A stretch of 64,000 bases of DNA from Achromobacter xylosoxidans (lineage in GTDB: Bacteria; Pseudomonadota; Gammaproteobacteria; Burkholderiales; Burkholderiaceae_B): positions 25,474 to 89,473 of the forward strand of contig NZ_MTLG01000094.1 of NCBI RefSeq assembly GCF_002192695.1. Reading direction: 5' to 3'. How positions within the stretch are numbered: position 1 is the first letter of the stretch; each line of letters begins with the position of its first letter. The notes beneath the pieces were generated by a model. The model was not told where the DNA came from. It did no database searches and saw only the letters and a list, made by a program, of their open reading frames with translations. Positions 37,695 to 47,033 of this stretch are shown piece by piece. A program made the translations under genes and the position numbers.

Positions 37695-38603
37695 TTAGAG
37701 CTGGCCGGGCGCGATGGGCGCGCGCGGTTTCCAGATGGTTTGAATGATCGAGCTTAACGCGACCAGCGCAGGCTCGCTAGCGCGCTCATAGGGCAGGATG
37801 AATCCCAACATGGCATCCACGCGCGCCTGGCCCCAAACGATGAAGTCGTTCGACGCCGCGCCCGCCAGCGCGGCTTCCTCGCGCAGCAGGGCGCAGCCGG
37901 CGCCGGCGCGCACCAGCGCATCCAGGTTGGCCTGGTCGTCGTTCTGCATCACGATGCGCGGCGACAGGCCATGGCGTTCGAACATGTCGCGCAACAGCAG
38001 GTGGGTGTGGCTGCCGGATGGGCCATCCAGCCAGGGCAATTGCGCCACCTCGCGCCAGCCCCCGCGCTTGAGCACGGCGGCATGTTCGCGGGGCATGGCG
38101 ATGCGGTAGCGCACGCTGCGCAAAGGTTGCCAGAGCACGCCGCGCGGCGGATTGGCGGCGATGATCAGCGCTGCCGGCAGGCGGCCGGTGCTGACTTGTT
38201 CGGCCAGGGTGGCGGCGGGCAGCGTCTGGGTCTTCAGTTCGACCAGCGGCAGGCGCTGGGTAACGGCCGAGGCCAGTTCGCCCAGGCGCAGGAAATCCGG
38301 CTTTTCACTGGGTACGCCCAGTTCGACCGCGCCGTGCAGGCTGCCCTGCAGTTGCTGGGCTTCGGATTTGAACTGCGCGCCCAGCACCAGCAGGGATTCC
38401 GCGGTGGGCAGCAGCACCTCGCCCGCCTTGGTCAGCGCCAGGCGGCCGCCGCTGCGGTCGAACAAGGCCACGCCCAGGCTTTGTTCCAGCGCCTTGATCT
38501 GCGCGGTCACGGCGGGCTGGGTCAAGGACAGCGCCTCGGCCGCCTTCGTCAGGTTGCCCAGCCGGGCGACCGTGACGAAGGCGCGGATCTGATAGATTTC
38601 CAT
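37695..38603 (-). CDS. LysR-type transcriptional regulator
   Basis: A 302-residue LysR regulator opening MEIYQIRAFVTVARLGNLTKAAEALSLTQPAVTAQIKALEQSLG, the usual winged-helix start, followed by an effector domain (GAVELGVPSEKPDFLRLGELASAV). It begins 10 bp after the ABC ATPase stop and reads the same way, so it is probably the last regulatory gene of the 42.8-37.7 kb operon and may respond to the transported ligand. The ribosome site is weak (cgggg), which suggests low expression or coupling to the gene upstream. Confidence 0.9.
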   Translation of the reverse strand: MEIYQIRAFVTVARLGNLTKAAEALSLTQPAVTAQIKALEQSLGVALFDRSGGRLALTKAGEVLLPTAESLLVLGAQFKSEAQQLQGSLHGAVELGVPSEKPDFLRLGELASAVTQRLPLVELKTQTLPAATLAEQVSTGRLPAALIIAANPPRGVLWQPLRSVRYRIAMPREHAAVLKRGGWREVAQLPWLDGPSGSHTHLLLRDMFERHGLSPRIVMQNDDQANLDALVRAGAGCALLREEAALAGAASNDFIVWGQARVDAMLGFILPYERASEPALVALSSIIQTIWKPRAPIAPGQL

Positions 38604-38613
38604 GGCCCCGAGT

Positions 38614-39699
38614 TTAGGCCGCCAAGAGCCGCACTTGGGTAGGTTCGAGGCCGATGGAAACGGGCGCGCCGACGGGGAACGGCGACAGCCCGGCCAGATG
38701 CGATTGGTCCGCCGTCAGCCGCTGCTCGCCGATCTGCACCTGATAGCGGGTGAATTCACCCAGGAACTCGCTGCTCTCGACGATGCCCGGCAGCCAGACA
38801 TAGCGGGCATCGCCCAGCCCGTCCGCCATTTCGATCTGCACGGTGTGCGGGCGGAAGCTGGCCGCCAGCCGCGACGCGGCTGGCGCTTCGCCGGTAAGCG
38901 GCAAGTGCAGGTCGCCCACGCCTTCCACCGCCAGCACCACGCTGCCGCTGGTGCGTTCGCGCACGTCGCCTTCCAGCACGTTCATCGTGCCCACGAAGTT
39001 GGCGACGAAGCGGTTGACCGGATAGTCGAACAAGGTGCTGGGCGCGCCGATCTGCTGGACCACGCCATGGTCCAGCACCGCCATGCGGTCGGCGGTGGTC
39101 ATGGCCTCTTCCTGGTCGTGGGTGACGAAGATGGTGGTGATGCCAAGCCGGCGCTGCAGGCTGAGCAGGTCCTGGCGCATCTGCACGCGCAGCTTCTTGT
39201 CCAGGTTGGACAGGGGCTCGTCCAGCAGCAGCACCTGCGGTTCGATCACGATGGTGCGCGCCAGGGCCACACGCTGCTGCTGGCCCCCGGACAGCTGGTT
39301 GGGGCGGCGCTTGCCATACTGGGACAGGCCGACCAGGTCCAGCGCGGCCTCCACCTTGGCGTGGATCTCGGCGCGCGGCAGCTTGCGTTCGACCAGGCCG
39401 AAGGCCACGTTGTCCCAGACCGACATGTGCGGCCACAGGGCGTAGTTCTGGAATACCATGCCGATGTTGCGGTTCCAGGGCGGTGTGCCGCTGATGTCCT
39501 TGCCGTCCACCAGCAGCTGCCCGGCGCTATGCCGGTTGAAGCCGGCGATCAGCCGCAGCAGCGTGGACTTGCCCGAGCCCGAGGGACCCAGCAGCGCGAA
39601 GAACTCGCCGGGCTCGATGCTGATGTTGACGTCCTTGAGCACCTCGGTCTTGCCGTAGGACAGCCGGATGTTGCGGCATTCGACGCTGACTTTCTTCAT
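38614..39699 (-). CDS. ABC importer ATPase (ferric/aminoethylphosphonate/polyamine type)
   Basis: A 361-residue ABC ATPase of the PotA/FbpC/PhnT kind. Walker A is GPSGSGKSTLLR (about 38-49), the signature [13 protein letters not shown], Walker B LLLDEPLSNLDKKLR and the switch His in FVTHDQEEAMTTADR. A C-terminal TOBE domain starts near residue 280 (SFRPHTVQIEMADGLG) and ends QVRLLAA. Its ATG overlaps the permease stop (ATGA), so translation is coupled, and AGGGGA lies six bases upstream. The LysR gene follows after 10 bp. Confidence 0.92.
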   Translation of the reverse strand: MKKVSVECRNIRLSYGKTEVLKDVNISIEPGEFFALLGPSGSGKSTLLRLIAGFNRHSAGQLLVDGKDISGTPPWNRNIGMVFQNYALWPHMSVWDNVAFGLVERKLPRAEIHAKVEAALDLVGLSQYGKRRPNQLSGGQQQRVALARTIVIEPQVLLLDEPLSNLDKKLRVQMRQDLLSLQRRLGITTIFVTHDQEEAMTTADRMAVLDHGVVQQIGAPSTLFDYPVNRFVANFVGTMNVLEGDVRERTSGSVVLAVEGVGDLHLPLTGEAPAASRLAASFRPHTVQIEMADGLGDARYVWLPGIVESSEFLGEFTRYQVQIGEQRLTADQSHLAGLSPFPVGAPVSIGLEPTQVRLLAA

Positions 39700-41408
39700 G
39701 CGGATTCCCCTTCATTGCGAGCCGGCCGCTGGCGCGCCTGGGCGCGTTCCACCAGCAGGTGCGAGACATACGTGCCGATGGCCACCGCGGCCACCGCCAG
39801 GACGCCGAGCGCGGCGCCGGGACCCCGGCCGGCCGCGCTCTGCATGTACAGATAGATGCCATAGCTCATGGGCGCCTGGCTGTCCTTGGTCACCAGCATG
39901 ATGGTGGCCGACAGTTCCACGGCCGCGGTGACGAAGCTGGTCACGAAGCCGGCCAGCATGCCGCCCGCCATCAGCGGCACCACCACCCGGCGTATCGTGC
40001 TCATGCGCGTCGCCCCCAGCGATTGCGCGGCCTCTTCCAGCGAGATGTTGATCTGCTGCAGCGAGGCCACGCAGGAGCGCAGGGCATAGGGCAGTCGCCG
40101 CACCGAGTACGCGATCATGATGATGATCCACGACGAGGTCAGCAGCGTGCCGGTGCCGGGCAGCTCGATGCCGCGGAAGGTGCGCAGAAAGCCGATGGCC
40201 AGCACGATGCCGGGAATCGCCAGCGCCGCGGACGCCAGGAAATCCAGCCACTGGCGCGCCGGCAAGCGGGTGCGCAGCATCAGGTAGGCGATCGCGGTGC
40301 CCAGGATGACGTCCACGCCCGCGGCCAGGCCGCAATAGAGCAGGGTGTTGGCGATCATGCCTTGCGATTCGGAGAACACCGCGGAGTAGTGCGCTAGCGT
40401 GTAGCCGTCGGGCAGCGGCGCGAAGCTCCAGACGCTGGCCAGCGACAGCAGCAGCACCCCCATGTGCGGCGACAGCACCAGTAGCAGCACCAGGATGATC
40501 CAGCCATAGGCCAGCACGCTTTCCATCGGACGCAGCTTGCGCTTCTGGATGGAGCTGCCGCCCTTCTGCAGGGTGGAGTAGTCGCGGCCCTTGAGCACGC
40601 GCGCCGACAGCCACAGCGCCAGGATCGAGAACCCGACCATGATGACGCTGATCACATAGCCCAGCGGATCCTCCAGGCCCACCTGCGTGATGCGCAGATA
40701 GGCCTGCGGCGCCAGCATGTTGGTGGTGCCCAGCACCAGCGGCGTGCCCAGGTCGTCGAACACCTTGACGAATACCAGCGACGTGCCGGCCACATAGCCG
40801 GGCAGGGCCAGCGGAAAGATCACGCGGCGGAACAGGCGGAAGCCCCGCGAGCCCAGGTTGAAGGCCGCCTCCTCCATGGCGCCGTCGATGTTGCGCAGCG
40901 CCACCACCAGGTTCATCAGGATGAAGGGGAAGTAGTGCAGCGATTCCACGAAGATGACGCCGTTCAAGCCTTCCATGAACGGGATGGTGAAGCCGAACCA
41001 ATCGTTGAGCAGCAGGTTCACGCTGCCCGAGCGGCCGAAGATCAGCTGCATCGCGACCGCGCCGACGAAGGGCGGCATGATCAGCGGCAGCACGCCCAGG
41101 GTCTGGATCAGCAGCGCGCCGCGGAAGTCGAAGCGCACAGTGAAGTACGCCAGCGGCACGGCGATGAGCGACGAGAGCAGCGCCGACCAGCCCGCCACGT
41201 ACAGGCTGTTGAAGAAGGCTTCCTTCATCAGCGGCTGGTTGAAGAAGGCGCCGAAGTGGCCCATGGTGAAGCTGCCGTCGGCGTTCACGAAGGCGGTGTA
41301 GAACACCGTGCCGACCGGCACGGCCAGGAACAGCAGCAGAAAACCGAACACCAGTAGCGCCGTCAGCAGGGGGCCGACGGGCAGGCGCGAGTGGCCCGAA
41401 GAATTCAT
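39696..41408 (-). CDS. ABC importer permease, two-domain (FbpB/ThiP-like fusion)
   Basis: A 570-residue inner-membrane protein made of two fused permease domains, each with about six hydrophobic segments and an EAA loop: MEEAAFNLGSRGFRLFRRVIFPLALPG in the first half and LEEAAQSLGATRMSTIRRVVVPLMAGG in the second. This double layout is typical of ferric-ion, thiamine and aminoethylphosphonate importers. It starts 91 bp after the binding-protein gene, with a stem-loop between, and overlaps the ATPase gene by 4 bp. Confidence 0.92.
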   Translation of the reverse strand: MNSSGHSRLPVGPLLTALLVFGFLLLFLAVPVGTVFYTAFVNADGSFTMGHFGAFFNQPLMKEAFFNSLYVAGWSALLSSLIAVPLAYFTVRFDFRGALLIQTLGVLPLIMPPFVGAVAMQLIFGRSGSVNLLLNDWFGFTIPFMEGLNGVIFVESLHYFPFILMNLVVALRNIDGAMEEAAFNLGSRGFRLFRRVIFPLALPGYVAGTSLVFVKVFDDLGTPLVLGTTNMLAPQAYLRITQVGLEDPLGYVISVIMVGFSILALWLSARVLKGRDYSTLQKGGSSIQKRKLRPMESVLAYGWIILVLLLVLSPHMGVLLLSLASVWSFAPLPDGYTLAHYSAVFSESQGMIANTLLYCGLAAGVDVILGTAIAYLMLRTRLPARQWLDFLASAALAIPGIVLAIGFLRTFRGIELPGTGTLLTSSWIIIMIAYSVRRLPYALRSCVASLQQINISLEEAAQSLGATRMSTIRRVVVPLMAGGMLAGFVTSFVTAAVELSATIMLVTKDSQAPMSYGIYLYMQSAAGRGPGAALGVLAVAAVAIGTYVSHLLVERAQARQRPARNEGESA

Positions 41409-41448
41409 CGAGATTCCCGAAATCGTTGCCAGGTGAAAACCGCGGCGG

Positions 41449-41470
41449 CGGACGGGACTGTTCCCGTCCG
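41449..41470 (-). other. Intercistronic stem-loop between binding-protein and permease genes
   Basis: A perfect 9-bp stem (41449-41457 with 41462-41470) with a CTGT loop lies in the 91-bp gap and lacks a T-tract. Such hairpins commonly protect the upstream transcript, which would favour more binding protein than permease; this is inference. Confidence 0.5.
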
Positions 41471-41499
41471 GCCCGCGCGCGTGCTGCGTGTGTTGCGGC

Positions 41500-42825
41500 C
41501 TAGAGCGCCGCGGCCTGCTTGGCGAGCTTCACGGCTTCTTCGTAGTTCGCCTTGGAACGGCCGTTCCATTCGCCTTCCAGCTGGGTGATCTGCTGGTTCA
41601 CGGCGGCGTCCTTCTTGTTGCCGGCGAAGATCGCCAGGAAGGCCGGGTCGGCGGCCTTCTTGCCGTCGATGAGCGGCGCCCAGGTCAGCTTGCGGGCTTG
41701 CGCCAGCAGCTCGGCCGCCTTGCCGCTCTTGGCCTTGTCGCCCAGCTTGGCTTCGGCGTCGTAGATGGCCTTGGTGGCGGCCTGCAGTTCCTTCAGTCGG
41801 AACGTGACCGTCTGGTCATACAGGGACTGCACCACGTAGTAGCGCGACTGCGACAGGTCGGCGTTGAACTGCACCTTGCTGCGCTTGGCGATTTCGGCGG
41901 GGTCGGGGTAGCCCTGGGGAATCTTGCCGGCCAGCGCCGTGTAGGGCAGCACCGGCAGGCGCGAGATCTTGGGCTCCAGCAGCAGTTCCTGCCCGGCCTG
42001 GCTGAGGGTGAAGGCGATGAACTTCTTGCCTTCCTCGGTGTTTTTCGCGCCCTGGATCAGCGCGATGTTGGCGGGCACGATGGCGGTTTCGGAGGGGTAG
42101 ACGAACTCCACCGGGAACTTGGAATACTTGCTGGACAGGCCGAAGAAGTCGATCACCGGCCCGGCGCCGAACTGGCCGTTGTTCACGCCATCCGGCACGC
42201 CGAACGAGCGCTCGGTGACGGCGCTGCTGTTGCCCGACATGCGCAGCAGGGTGCTCCAGCCTTCGTCCCAGCCTTCGCCCTGGAGGATGGTTTCCACGGT
42301 CAGGTGCATGGTGCCCGAGCGCGACGGCGAGGTGATGCCGACGTGGCCGAACCATTGCGGCGACAGCAGGTCCTTCCATTCCACCGGCGCGGGGATCTTG
42401 TGCGCCGCGATGTAGCGCGTGTTGTAGATGATGCCGTAGCCGGCCAGGGCCTGGCCCAGGTACATGCCGCCGGGATCGTTGATGGGGTAGTTGCCGATCT
42501 TGTCCGGCACCTGCTTGTTGGCCACGTCGGCCGAACTCGCCAGCAGCTTGTCGCGGCCCAGCACTTCGAAGGCGTCGGGCGCGCTGGCCCAGAACACCTC
42601 GGGGCGCTGGCCGGCGGGCGTTTCGCGCACATAGGCGATGCCCGACACCGTGTTCTTGTTCAGGATTTCCAGCGTGATGCCGGGGTTGGCCTTTTCGAAG
42701 GCCGTCTTGTAGGCCTGGGTGAGGTCTTTGGGGAACGACGTGATCACCGTGACGGTGCCTGCGAGGGCAGGGGCCGCGCAAACGGCCAGCACCGCACCTG
42801 CAAGGGCTGTGCGCATTGCATGCAT
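41500..42825 (-). CDS. ABC importer solute-binding protein (ferric/phosphonate type)
   Basis: A 441-residue periplasmic binding protein of solute-binding family 1. The signal peptide is about residues 1-23 (ending APALAG), and the mature part opens VTVITSFPKDLTQAYKTAFEKANPGI, like iron(III) and 2-aminoethylphosphonate receptors. I use ATG 42825, with GGAGA six bases upstream, instead of the longer frame reaching 42888. The C-terminus is extended by a Lys-rich helical part (AKLGDKAKSGKAAELLAQARKL), longer than classic 340-residue ferric receptors. It is the first gene of the operon. Without visible Tyr ligands I cannot say whether the ligand is iron or a phosphonate. Confidence 0.88.
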   Translation of the reverse strand: MHAMRTALAGAVLAVCAAPALAGTVTVITSFPKDLTQAYKTAFEKANPGITLEILNKNTVSGIAYVRETPAGQRPEVFWASAPDAFEVLGRDKLLASSADVANKQVPDKIGNYPINDPGGMYLGQALAGYGIIYNTRYIAAHKIPAPVEWKDLLSPQWFGHVGITSPSRSGTMHLTVETILQGEGWDEGWSTLLRMSGNSSAVTERSFGVPDGVNNGQFGAGPVIDFFGLSSKYSKFPVEFVYPSETAIVPANIALIQGAKNTEEGKKFIAFTLSQAGQELLLEPKISRLPVLPYTALAGKIPQGYPDPAEIAKRSKVQFNADLSQSRYYVVQSLYDQTVTFRLKELQAATKAIYDAEAKLGDKAKSGKAAELLAQARKLTWAPLIDGKKAADPAFLAIFAGNKKDAAVNQQITQLEGEWNGRSKANYEEAVKLAKQAAAL

Positions 42826-42918
42826 GGTTTGTCTCCGTGGTTTTAGATTTGTTCGGAGACAGTACTGGCCGGCCTGGGCAGCGTCCAATCAGAAATTTTG
42901 ATGCGCGCCATCAATGCG

Positions 42919-42942
42919 GGCGCCCCGGCCGCGCGGGGCGCC
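42919..42942. terminator. GC-rich stem-loop after the FlxA-like gene
   Basis: A 9-bp stem (42919-42927 with 42934-42942) lies 15 bp past the stop of the FlxA-like gene. No T-tract follows on the minus strand, so it is a weak terminator candidate, and it is inside the spacer that should also hold the promoter of the ABC operon. Confidence 0.45.
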
Positions 42943-42956
42943 GTGCCTTGTGCCCG

Positions 42957-43385
42957 CTAGGCTGTGGCGGATACGCCGCCTTGCATGGCCCGGGCCTGCT
43001 TGTCCATCACGGCAGTGATCTGCTGCTGGATCTGCATCGCCTGGGCATTGAGCGCCATCAGTTGCTGGGCCTTCATTTCGGCCGGCATGCTGCTGGCCTT
43101 GACCTTGGCGATCTGGTCCATCACGCGCTTGAGCTGCTTCTGCAGTTCCTTGATCTGGCGCGTGTAGGCGTCGTCGTTGCTGGAGTCTTCGGTTTCCTTG
43201 GTTTCCTGCACGTTGCCCATTTTCAGGCCGCCGGGGTTGTTGATGCGGATCTTGCCGTCCGGGGACGCAGAGCTCGCTGCTTCGCCGGAGGCGCTCTTGG
43301 CTTCCTTGTTGGCCTGGATTTTCTCGGCCCACATGTCCGCCAGCGTGGTGGCGCGGGAGATGCCGCTGATGGGATTGATCGCCAT
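42957..43385 (-). CDS. FlxA-like coiled-coil protein (hypothetical)
   Basis: A 142-residue soluble protein with no signal peptide. The N-terminus is Ser/Ala-rich and ends in a PDGKIRINNPGGLKMGN stretch; residues about 75-128 form a Gln/Lys-rich heptad helix (IKELQKQLKRVMDQIAKVK and MALNAQAMQIQQQITAVMD), like the FlxA-like family. FlxA in E. coli is a flagellar regulon gene of unknown role. A good ribosome site (AGGAA) precedes ATG 43385, and a candidate sigma-28 promoter lies upstream. It stands alone between a permease gene and the ABC operon. The family link is by pattern only. Confidence 0.65.
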   Translation of the reverse strand: MAINPISGISRATTLADMWAEKIQANKEAKSASGEAASSASPDGKIRINNPGGLKMGNVQETKETEDSSNDDAYTRQIKELQKQLKRVMDQIAKVKASSMPAEMKAQQLMALNAQAMQIQQQITAVMDKQARAMQGGVSATA

Positions 43386-43427
43386 GATTGTTCCTGCCTT
43401 TTCAAGGGGTCGGGGTTTTCACTAGTA

Positions 43428-43454
43428 CGGCATTCCAGCGGCGAACTTAAGCAT
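43428..43454 (-). promoter_or_regulatory. Candidate sigma-28 (FliA) promoter of the FlxA-like gene
   Basis: On the minus strand TTAAGTTC is followed, after exactly 11 bases, by GCCGTACT, compared with the flagellar consensus TAAAGTTT-N11-GCCGATAA. The -35 matches 6 of 8 and the -10 matches its invariant GCCG only. It lies about 42 bp before the ATG. Confidence 0.35.
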
Positions 43455-43521
43455 TGCCCCCCCTTTGCGGCCCCCTTTACACTGGCGCCCGCTTACACCC
43501 AACACCTATTTTGGGATATCC

Positions 43522-44832
43522 ATGTCCAATTCCTACTTTCCGCGCTGGCGCCTGGCCGACGACACCGAGCCCGGCGTCATCATCGCGCCCGACGAAAGGC
43601 TGTCCTGGCCCAAGAACGTGGCCATGGGCGCCCAGCACGTGGTCGCCATGTTCGGCTCCACCGTGCTGGCGCCGCTACTCATGGGCTTTGACCCGAACGT
43701 CGCCATCCTCATGTCGGGCATAGGCACGCTGATCTTCTTCCTGTTCGTGGGCGGCAGGGTGCCCAGCTACCTGGGTTCCAGCTTCGCCTTCATTGGCGGC
43801 GTGATCGCGGTGACCGGCTATGCCGGCGGCGGTGCCAACGCCAATATCGGCGTGGCCCTGGGCGCCATCATCGCCTGCGGCTTGGCCTACACGCTGATCG
43901 GCCTGATCGTCTGGTTCGTCAACGCGCGCGCCGGGGGCGGCGCGAACTGGATCGACACCCTGATGCCGCCCGTCGTCACGGGCGCGGTGGTCGCGGTCAT
44001 CGGCCTGAACCTGGCCCCTATCGCCGCCAAGGGCGCGATGGGCGCATCGGGCTTCGACAGCGTGATGTCCATGGTCACCATCCTCTGCGTGGGCGGCATC
44101 GCGGTGTTCACCAAGGGCATGGTGCAGCGCCTGCTGATCCTGGTCGGCATGATCCTGGCCTGCGTGGTGTACGGCATCCTCGCCAACGGCATGGGGCTGG
44201 GCAAGCCCATCGATTTCTCCGGCGTGGCCGCCGCGGCCTGGTTCGGCCTGCCGCACTTCGCCGCGCCGGTGTTCAAGGCCGAGGCCATGGGCCTGATCGT
44301 GCCTGTCGCCATCATTCTGGTGGCCGAGAACCTGGGCCACGTGAAGGCCGTCAGCGCCATGACCGGTCAGGACCTGGACCGCTACCTCGGTCGCGCCTTC
44401 GTCGGCGACGGGGTCGCCACCATGGTGTCCGGCGCCGTGGGCGGCACGGGCGTCACCACCTATGCCGAGAATATCGGCGTGATGGCGGTCACGCGCATCT
44501 ATTCCACCCTGGTGTTCGTGGTGGCGGCCCTGATCGCCATCGTGCTGGGCTTCTCGCCCAAATTCGGCGCGCTGATCCAGATGATCCCGGGGCCCGTGCT
44601 GGGCGGCATGTCGGTGGTGGTGTTCGGCCTGATCGCCATCGCCGGCGCCCGCATCTGGGTGGTCAACCAGGTGGACTTCAGCGACAACCGCAACCTCATC
44701 GTGGCCGCGGTCACGCTGGTGCTGGGGGCGGGCGACTTCACCGTCAAGCTGGGCAATTTCACGCTGGGCGGCATCGGCACCGCCACCTTCGGCGCCATCA
44801 TCCTGTACGCCTTGCTGCGCCGCAGGAAATAG
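43522..44832 (+). CDS. NCS2 nucleobase:cation symporter (uracil/xanthine permease)
   Basis: A 436-residue inner-membrane symporter of the NCS2 family, most like UraA/RutG. The N-terminus PDERLSWPKNVAMGAQHVVAMFGSTVLAPLLMGFDP is typical, with about fourteen hydrophobic segments, and the central VAENLGHVKAVSAMTGQDLDRYLGRAFVGDG plus TGVTTYAENIGVMAVTR carry the family Glu residues of the substrate site. The ATG at 43522 gives the normal start; 19 upstream residues in frame do not fit. It is a single gene facing the chemoreceptor gene across a stem-loop. Uracil is the likely substrate, but xanthine cannot be excluded. Confidence 0.9.
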   Translation: MSNSYFPRWRLADDTEPGVIIAPDERLSWPKNVAMGAQHVVAMFGSTVLAPLLMGFDPNVAILMSGIGTLIFFLFVGGRVPSYLGSSFAFIGGVIAVTGYAGGGANANIGVALGAIIACGLAYTLIGLIVWFVNARAGGGANWIDTLMPPVVTGAVVAVIGLNLAPIAAKGAMGASGFDSVMSMVTILCVGGIAVFTKGMVQRLLILVGMILACVVYGILANGMGLGKPIDFSGVAAAAWFGLPHFAAPVFKAEAMGLIVPVAIILVAENLGHVKAVSAMTGQDLDRYLGRAFVGDGVATMVSGAVGGTGVTTYAENIGVMAVTRIYSTLVFVVAALIAIVLGFSPKFGALIQMIPGPVLGGMSVVVFGLIAIAGARIWVVNQVDFSDNRNLIVAAVTLVLGAGDFTVKLGNFTLGGIGTATFGAIILYALLRRRK

Positions 44833-44840
44833 GCGGCGCG

Positions 44841-44872
44841 GCCATGCGCGGACTCCGTGTCCCGCGCATGGC
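44841..44872. terminator. Stem-loop between convergent permease and chemoreceptor genes
   Basis: A perfect 11-bp stem (44841-44851 with 44862-44872) with a 10-nt loop lies between the two stops. It has no T-tract on either side, so terminator strength is uncertain. Confidence 0.5.
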
Positions 44873-44888
44873 CGGCTGGCGCACCTGG

Positions 44889-46508
44889 CTAGGTGCGCGA
44901 CAGCCGCGAGGCCGCGGCCGTGCCGGTCAGCGCCACCGGCGCCGCCTCGATCACCTGTCCCGATTGCGTCTTGAATACCGAGGTGGCCTCGGCCAGGCGC
45001 CGCGCCTGTTCCTCCATCGCGGCCGCCGCGGCCGACGCCTCCTCGACCAGCGCGGCGTTCTGCTGCGTCACCTCGTCCATCTGCGAGATCGCCAGGCTGA
45101 CCTGGTCTATGCCGCCGGCTTGCTGGGTCGAGGCGGCCGAGATCTCAGCCATGATCGCGGCCACGCGCTGCACCGAATCCACGATTTCCTGCATGGTTTG
45201 CCCGGCGGCCGCGACCTGGGCCGATCCGGCGGCGACGGTGTCCACCGAGGCCTCGATCAGCGTCTTGATCTCCTTGGCGGCCTGTGCGGCTCGCTGGGCC
45301 AGTGAACGGACCTCGCCCGCGACCACGGCAAAGCCCTTGCCCTGTTCGCCGGCGCGCGCGGCTTCGACGGCCGCGTTCAGCGCGAGGATGTTGGTCTGGA
45401 AGGCGATGCTGTCGATCACGGACACGATGTCCGAGATCCGCCGCGAGCTGTCCGAGATGCCGTGCATGGTGGCCACCACCTGTTCCACGTTCTGGCCGCC
45501 GCGCTGCGCCACGTCCATGCTGACCGCCGCCAGCTGGTTGGCCTGGGCGGCGTTTTCCGCATTCTGCTTGACGGTGACCGCCAGCTCTTCCATGGTGGAC
45601 GCGGTCTCTTCGAGCGCCGCGGCCTGTTCTTCGGTACGCACCGACAGATTGGCGTTGCCGGCCGCGATTTCCGCCGCGCCCACGTTGATCTCGTCCACGC
45701 CCTGGCGCACGGACGTCACCGTGCGGGTGAGGCCCTCCTGCATGCGTTTGAGCGAAGCGAACAGGACGCCGATCTCATTGTTGGAGCGGGTCTCCACGCG
45801 GTTCGTCAGGTCTCCGGCCGCGATGCGATCGAAGTGCCTGCCGGCCTCCTGCAGCGGACGGAGCACGGCGCGGCGGATGAAGGCCCAGCACAGCGCGGTC
45901 AGCAGCAGGGCGGCCGAAATCAACGCGACCGCCGAAATCCGCGCGGTGGAATAGGTCTGCTCGGAGCTTGCCAGCACGCCGTCGCTGCGCTCCTGGACCC
46001 GGGCCAGGAAGGCTTGCATGTCCTTCATGAAGTAGGCGTCAGCCTGGGGCAGCCGCCCCTCGTCCTGGCGGTACTTGGCTGGCGAGCGTTCCTTGAGGTC
46101 GGATTCCAGCGTATCCAGGATGGTGGCGTAGGCGGTGAAGCGCCCCTGCAGCGCCTCGGCCAGCTGCTGACCGCGCGGACTCTTGGGTACGGCCATGTAG
46201 CGGGCAAAACGCTCGCGCGCCTGTTTCAGATGGTTGGCGGCTTCCTCGCCGGCCAGCCCGGCCTGATCCATGCCGCCGGCCTGCAGGGCAGCCATGCCTG
46301 CACCGAGCGCCAGCCGCGCGCGCAGCAGGGCGGCGCTGGCCTCGTACAGAGGATCGACCTGATGGACCGCGACATTGTTCAGGTCCTTGATCTCGGTCAC
46401 GCTTTTCTCGGCGTTCATCCAGCTCAAGCCGCAAGCCAGCGCCAGGGCGACGACGAAGCAGCCCAGAACCAACAGCATTCCAGTACGGACTTTCAGTTTT
46501 TCCAGCAT
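44889..46508 (-). CDS. Methyl-accepting chemotaxis protein
   Basis: A 539-residue chemoreceptor. TM1 lies at about residues 8-29 ([19 protein letters not shown]), a periplasmic four-helix ligand domain of Tar type follows, TM2 is near 190-210, then a HAMP linker ([20 protein letters not shown] to [27 protein letters not shown]) and the signalling hairpin with the invariant tip [34 protein letters not shown]. The CheR-docking pentapeptide (NWETF type) is absent; the end is SRLSRT. I use ATG 46508 with GGAG upstream; a longer frame to 46721 has no membrane start. Ligand unknown. Confidence 0.92.
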   Translation of the reverse strand: MLEKLKVRTGMLLVLGCFVVALALACGLSWMNAEKSVTEIKDLNNVAVHQVDPLYEASAALLRARLALGAGMAALQAGGMDQAGLAGEEAANHLKQARERFARYMAVPKSPRGQQLAEALQGRFTAYATILDTLESDLKERSPAKYRQDEGRLPQADAYFMKDMQAFLARVQERSDGVLASSEQTYSTARISAVALISAALLLTALCWAFIRRAVLRPLQEAGRHFDRIAAGDLTNRVETRSNNEIGVLFASLKRMQEGLTRTVTSVRQGVDEINVGAAEIAAGNANLSVRTEEQAAALEETASTMEELAVTVKQNAENAAQANQLAAVSMDVAQRGGQNVEQVVATMHGISDSSRRISDIVSVIDSIAFQTNILALNAAVEAARAGEQGKGFAVVAGEVRSLAQRAAQAAKEIKTLIEASVDTVAAGSAQVAAAGQTMQEIVDSVQRVAAIMAEISAASTQQAGGIDQVSLAISQMDEVTQQNAALVEEASAAAAAMEEQARRLAEATSVFKTQSGQVIEAAPVALTGTAAASRLSRT

Positions 46509-47000
46509 GAGAGCTCCTCGTTCTTGAACGCGATCCGCCATGCGCGGGAAGGGGCCAGGCCGCCCGCCGCGCGGCGGAACGGCGAACGTCGCGCCGGATG
46601 GCTGCGATGCGTCCGCCACCACTGCAAACACCCGCAAAAACAAATCTCTTGCGCCCGGCTCAGCCTTGGCCGGATGGTAGTTTTCCGAGTGCAATATGTA
46701 TTTAATTGTTATTAATGACACAATTTGTTGTTTTATACCGCGTCAGCCTGCATTTCCTGGCGTTTTTGAGAGTTGTGTTTTGGTGGTGTTGCAAAAAACT
46801 ATCGAAGAGTAGTTTTTATGCAACATACCCGTCACGAAGGCGCGGCCGCGGGCGATTCCAGCCGGTTTCCGGATGGATTGGAAAAAACTGGAAAAAATGA
46901 CGGGTTTTAGCGGGTTACAGCGGCGAAATGCAGCGAAAACGACGTTTTCTCCGGCGGCTTGCAATTCCCGTGGACTTTGACCACAATATGACCTTGATTG
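46509..47000. other. Intergenic region before greA and the chemoreceptor; no gene seen
   Basis: About 490 bases hold the chemoreceptor promoter (minus) and the greA upstream region (plus). The stretch 46690-46820 is AT-rich. A possible greA promoter is TTGCAA at 46959-46964 with ACAATA about 18 bp later (46983-46988). Short frames here have no ribosome site or recognisable product. Confidence 0.5.
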
Positions 47001-47033
47001 CCCCGGTTCCGACCCGAGCCGGGGTTTTGTTTT
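47001..47033 (+). terminator. Intrinsic terminator-like hairpin in the greA leader
   Basis: A 9-bp stem (47001-47009 with 47016-47024, one G-U) has a 6-nt loop and is followed by TTTTGTTTT. It points toward greA, about 118 bp before its ATG and just after the candidate promoter, so it may be a leader attenuator. See the finding. Confidence 0.7.
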
